64,000 nt of DNA from JAPPHA01 sp963662705. Its GTDB lineage: Bacteria > Pseudomonadota > Alphaproteobacteria > Rhodobacterales > Rhodobacteraceae. The notes beneath the pieces were generated by a model, which was given only the letters and a program-made list of their open reading frames with translations, did no database searches and was not told the DNA's origin. The position numbers and the translations under genes were made by a program. Shown piece after piece: positions 61,605-64,000 of this stretch. How positions within the stretch are numbered: position 1 is the stretch's first letter; the number at the start of each line of letters is the position of its first letter. Location: positions 3,906,001 to 3,970,000 of the forward strand of contig OY759767.1 of assembly GCA_963662705.2 (NCBI GenBank), in the 5' to 3' direction.

Positions 61605-62612
61605 ATGACTGAGACGCCAACCCCTTCCGGCCGCCGGATCTGGAACTACACACCGCGACTGCCAATCCAGGTCGCTCCATACTGGGACTGGCCCGCACGC
61701 CCGATTGCATCAGCGATCTACCTGTTGCGCAGCTGGAACCCTGTCCAGTTACGTTGCCTGTTCCTGCTCGGCGCGGTCATTACGTGGGTGTTCTTCACGC
61801 CAGAGATCGGCCGTGCGGAAACGCTGGCGTTCGATTGGATCGCCGTGGTCTGGGTGCGCAATACGACAATCCTGTTTTTTGCCGCCGGCGGCCTGCATCT
61901 GCTGCTCTGGTACTTCCGTGTTCAAGGCGACGAATTCCGCTACGACAAACGCCCCATGATGACGAAGGCCCGGGCATTCTGGTTCAGGAACCAGGTATGG
62001 GACAACATGTTCTGGTCGTGCGTCGCCCTTCATTTCTGGACGTTCTGGGAGTGTTTCATCTGGTACGCCTACGCGAACGGTTGGGCGAAAATGATCACGC
62101 TTGAAACGAATCCGGTCTGGTTCGTCGCGCTGATCATATTGATCCTGATCTGGGCCGGATTCTATTTCTACGCCCATCACCGGCTGCTGCATGTCGGTTT
62201 CCTGTACCGGCATGTGCACTCCTGGCACCACAAGAACATCAATACAGGTCCTTGGTCGGGCCTTGCGATGCATCCGGTCGAGAGCTTTGTCCTCATGTCG
62301 GATACATTTTTATTCATCCTGATCCCGGCACATCCCGTCCACGTCATTTTCCTGCTGTTCCACCGCGGTATCGGAGCTCCCACATCCCACGCGGGTTTCG
62401 AAAGGGTAACGGTCGGCGGAACGACCGGCGTCGAGGTCGGGGACTTCTTCCACCAACTGCATCACAGGTTCTTCGACTGCAATTACGGGACCTGGGAGAC
62501 CCCGTGGGATTCATGGTTCGGCGCATTCCAAGACGGTACAAGCGAGGGCGATCAGCTGGCCAGAGTCCGACGGAAAGGTATTCTTTCGGCTGAAAAAGGA
62601 AAGCCCGTGTGA
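61605..62612 (+). CDS. Sterol desaturase/fatty acid hydroxylase superfamily membrane protein
   Basis: A 335-residue integral membrane enzyme with about five hydrophobic segments. The histidine clusters of the di-iron site are HHRLLH, HSWHH and HQLHHRFF, in the usual order, with additional His in between (AMHPVES). Such enzymes hydroxylate or desaturate fatty acids, sterols or carotenoids using oxygen. GGAGGAA lies just before the ATG. The gene converges with the kinase gene 28 bases downstream. The substrate cannot be assigned. Confidence 0.88.
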   Translation: MTETPTPSGRRIWNYTPRLPIQVAPYWDWPARPIASAIYLLRSWNPVQLRCLFLLGAVITWVFFTPEIGRAETLAFDWIAVVWVRNTTILFFAAGGLHLLLWYFRVQGDEFRYDKRPMMTKARAFWFRNQVWDNMFWSCVALHFWTFWECFIWYAYANGWAKMITLETNPVWFVALIILILIWAGFYFYAHHRLLHVGFLYRHVHSWHHKNINTGPWSGLAMHPVESFVLMSDTFLFILIPAHPVHVIFLLFHRGIGAPTSHAGFERVTVGGTTGVEVGDFFHQLHHRFFDCNYGTWETPWDSWFGAFQDGTSEGDQLARVRRKGILSAEKGKPV

Positions 62613-62640
62613 ATTGACCGCGATTCGGACAAAACCCGTA

Positions 62641-63561
62641 TCACGGGCGGAATCCCTTTTCCCGAAACATCGCGAACGCAGCAGTCAACCCGAGTACGGT
62701 CATGCGTGCGGCATTCTCGATGCGCGGGTTTTGCCCGACAACGGCCAGAGCCCGGGCATAGGCATCCGCGAGTCGGTCCGGACCAATCAGCACAACGTTT
62801 CTCCCGAGCCAATAGGTGCGCGCAGCGGCGAGTTCGGCGCCGATCAAGGTGCCTGATATTCGCCCGGTCGCCTTTGCCGGTACCAGGCCTGAAATCAGCG
62901 ACTCCGCCCTGGCCGTGAATATCCGCGCCGCAAGTGATTCGGGACGCGAAATCTGCGTTTCGACCGACGAGGCGAATTCGGCCTCGTCCCAGTTCGACCT
63001 GTCCAGGATCTCCCGCAGGACCGTGTACCTCTGCAGTAGACCGAACAACTCACCGGTCATGAAAGTACGGAAACTGACAATTTCGCCGGCACTCAAATGA
63101 ACCCACTTGGTATGCGTGCCCGGAAGGCAGACGATACCGTCAAACCCCGGATACACCGAAAGGAATCCGGCAATCTGGGTTTCCTCGCCGCGCATGACGT
63201 CATGGGACGGCCTGGTCTGGCTGATCCCGGGAAGAATCCGGACAGCCAGCCGACGATCGGTTGTTCGCGGTGCGACCGATTCCTCGGCAGACAGCGGCAA
63301 ACACGGCGCTGCCCGGTAAGGCGCGGTTTCCCAGCCGCCTTTGGCGCCGGCCATGCCGCAGACAATGACGGGAACAGGACCGGACCCCGGCAACCACCCT
63401 TCGATGTTATTCAAAAGAATCGGCTCGAAATCCTCCGGACGAAGGCCATTCATTCCCTGGTCCGTATTCACTTGGGCAAGAACCATGGAATCCCTCGACA
63501 TTCCCCAAACCCTGAGATTCGAGGTTCCCCAGTCGACACCAATCCAGTTCGGGTTTGCCAT
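62641..63561 (-). CDS. dgoK: 2-dehydro-3-deoxygalactonokinase family protein
   Basis: A 306-residue DgoK-family kinase of the ASKHA fold. The ATP-binding start is WIGVDWGTSNLRVWG, followed by VIVCGMAGAKGGW, and GIVCLPGTHTKWVHLSAGEI and FRTFMTGELFGLL, all family blocks. DgoK phosphorylates 2-dehydro-3-deoxygalactonate in the DeLey-Doudoroff route of galactonate use. AGGAGG lies 11 bases before the ATG at 63561. The aldolase partner (DgoA) is not in the window. Confidence 0.9.
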   Translation of the reverse strand: MANPNWIGVDWGTSNLRVWGMSRDSMVLAQVNTDQGMNGLRPEDFEPILLNNIEGWLPGSGPVPVIVCGMAGAKGGWETAPYRAAPCLPLSAEESVAPRTTDRRLAVRILPGISQTRPSHDVMRGEETQIAGFLSVYPGFDGIVCLPGTHTKWVHLSAGEIVSFRTFMTGELFGLLQRYTVLREILDRSNWDEAEFASSVETQISRPESLAARIFTARAESLISGLVPAKATGRISGTLIGAELAAARTYWLGRNVVLIGPDRLADAYARALAVVGQNPRIENAARMTVLGLTAAFAMFREKGFRP

Positions 63562-63868
63562 GGACGTCGGCACCTCCTGCCCTTTGAGCCAGCCTGTCCG
63601 AAAACCCTCCCCTTCCGCGATCGGGTACGGTTTTCCGGATTTGCGGCTGGCGCTCGAACTTTCTTCCCGGTTCCGCCGCCAAAAGAGACAAGGCGGTCGT
63701 CCGTTGTCAACCACGGAGCGCCGCCGCGCAACCCTCGAGATTCACGTTGCCCGGGTTCTTCCGGGCGATGTGGTTCGGTCGCATTCAGAACAGGCATCTG
63801 TCGCAATCAAGACAGTCGGATGGAAAATTCCGTGAAAAACAGGGCCAGAATTTCACGAGGGCCTCGAA
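63562..63868. other. Divergent intergenic region between dgoK and the HTH regulator
   Basis: This stretch of 307 bases should carry promoters in both directions. I cannot assign boxes and see no gene. Confidence 0.4.
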
Positions 63869-64000
63869 GTGCTGACAGAACCGGCAGTTGACAAACTTCC
63901 CTCGCTCGGCGCCGACCTGCGGGCACTGCGGAAGTCCAGGCGGATGACCCTCGCGGCGTTGTCGTCACGGGTCGGACGATCAGTCGGCTGGATGAGCCAG
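63869..64000 (+). CDS. XRE-family HTH transcriptional regulator, N-terminus (partial)
   Basis: From the GTG at 63869 the frame is open to the window edge (44 codons). LGADLRALRKSRRMTLAALSSRVGRSVGWMSQ is the first part of an XRE helix-turn-helix. The frame closes at 63833-63835 upstream, so the start must be close to this GTG. Divergent placement from dgoK suggests it may control that gene. Members with this beginning often carry a C-terminal cupin domain, which would lie outside the window. Confidence 0.75.
   Translation, partial: MLTEPAVDKLPSLGADLRALRKSRRMTLAALSSRVGRSVGWMSQ

Noticed and set aside
1..64000. CRISPR array or prophage
   Set aside because: I found no regularly spaced identical repeats, no cas genes and no phage structural or lysis genes. 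The tRNA scar and TnpB are the only mobile traces besides the IS fragment.

Overview
The window looks like a piece of a GC-rich alphaproteobacterial chromosome. The best taxonomic markers are a CcrM-type GANTC DNA methyltransferase with a RAMA-like tail, an adjacent RNase HII gene, a DUF4170 gene, LpxK, and the order mutY / DUF721 (DciA-like) / DsbA. By my own count of the features below, roughly 82% of the window is occupied by genes. Many intergenic stretches are long (300-850 bases), and there are several broken genes. That fits a lineage losing or rearranging DNA, possibly a host-associated one, but this is inference.

Layout. 0-3 kb: the 3' end of an ISKra4-type transposase inserted into a frameshifted phosphotransferase gene, then a hipBA toxin-antitoxin pair whose HipA lacks key kinase residues. 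3.4-9 kb: tRNA-Arg(CCT), a TrpF-like protein, rnhB, a Uma2 nuclease-fold gene, a SRPBCC-VOC fusion and ccrM. 9-20 kb: HMG-CoA lyase-like and CoA-transferase genes (translationally coupled), mutY, the DUF721 and DsbA genes, lpxK, a DUF4170 gene, an SDR, pmbA, an MBL hydrolase and a FitA-like antitoxin relic.

19-39 kb is the most unusual stretch, apparently a catabolic and transport island. It holds a threonine-synthase-like PLP enzyme, two different argininosuccinate-lyase-family enzymes, an AtuA-like protein with its DUF4387 partner, a complete spermidine/putrescine-type ABC importer, an MFS carrier, a divergent GroEL predicted to have lost its ATPase aspartate, an enolase-superfamily enzyme, a second polyamine-type importer with no ATPase gene of its own, and a DAO-type flavin oxidase. 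A guanidino-group enzyme (glycine amidinotransferase family) follows at 43.6 kb. My working hypothesis is uptake and C-N bond cleavage of N-substituted aspartate or guanidino-type amino acids.

39-43.5 kb is an accessory patch: a broken SMODS-type nucleotidyltransferase (a CBASS-like relic), a higB-higA system whose antitoxin is fused to an ImmA/IrrE peptidase, a 3' fragment of tRNA-Met that looks like an attachment-site scar, and an intact-looking TnpB with a probable omega-RNA end. 45-64 kb returns to metabolic genes: rsmI, an AGCS sodium:amino-acid symporter with clear promoter and terminator, an otnC remnant beside otnI, a TauD-type dioxygenase, an inositol-dehydrogenase-like enzyme, an Asp-box propeller protein, a dipeptide-type ABC importer divergent from its binding protein, a PPK2 kinase, a sterol-desaturase-family membrane enzyme, a 2-dehydro-3-deoxygalactonokinase and the start of an HTH regulator.
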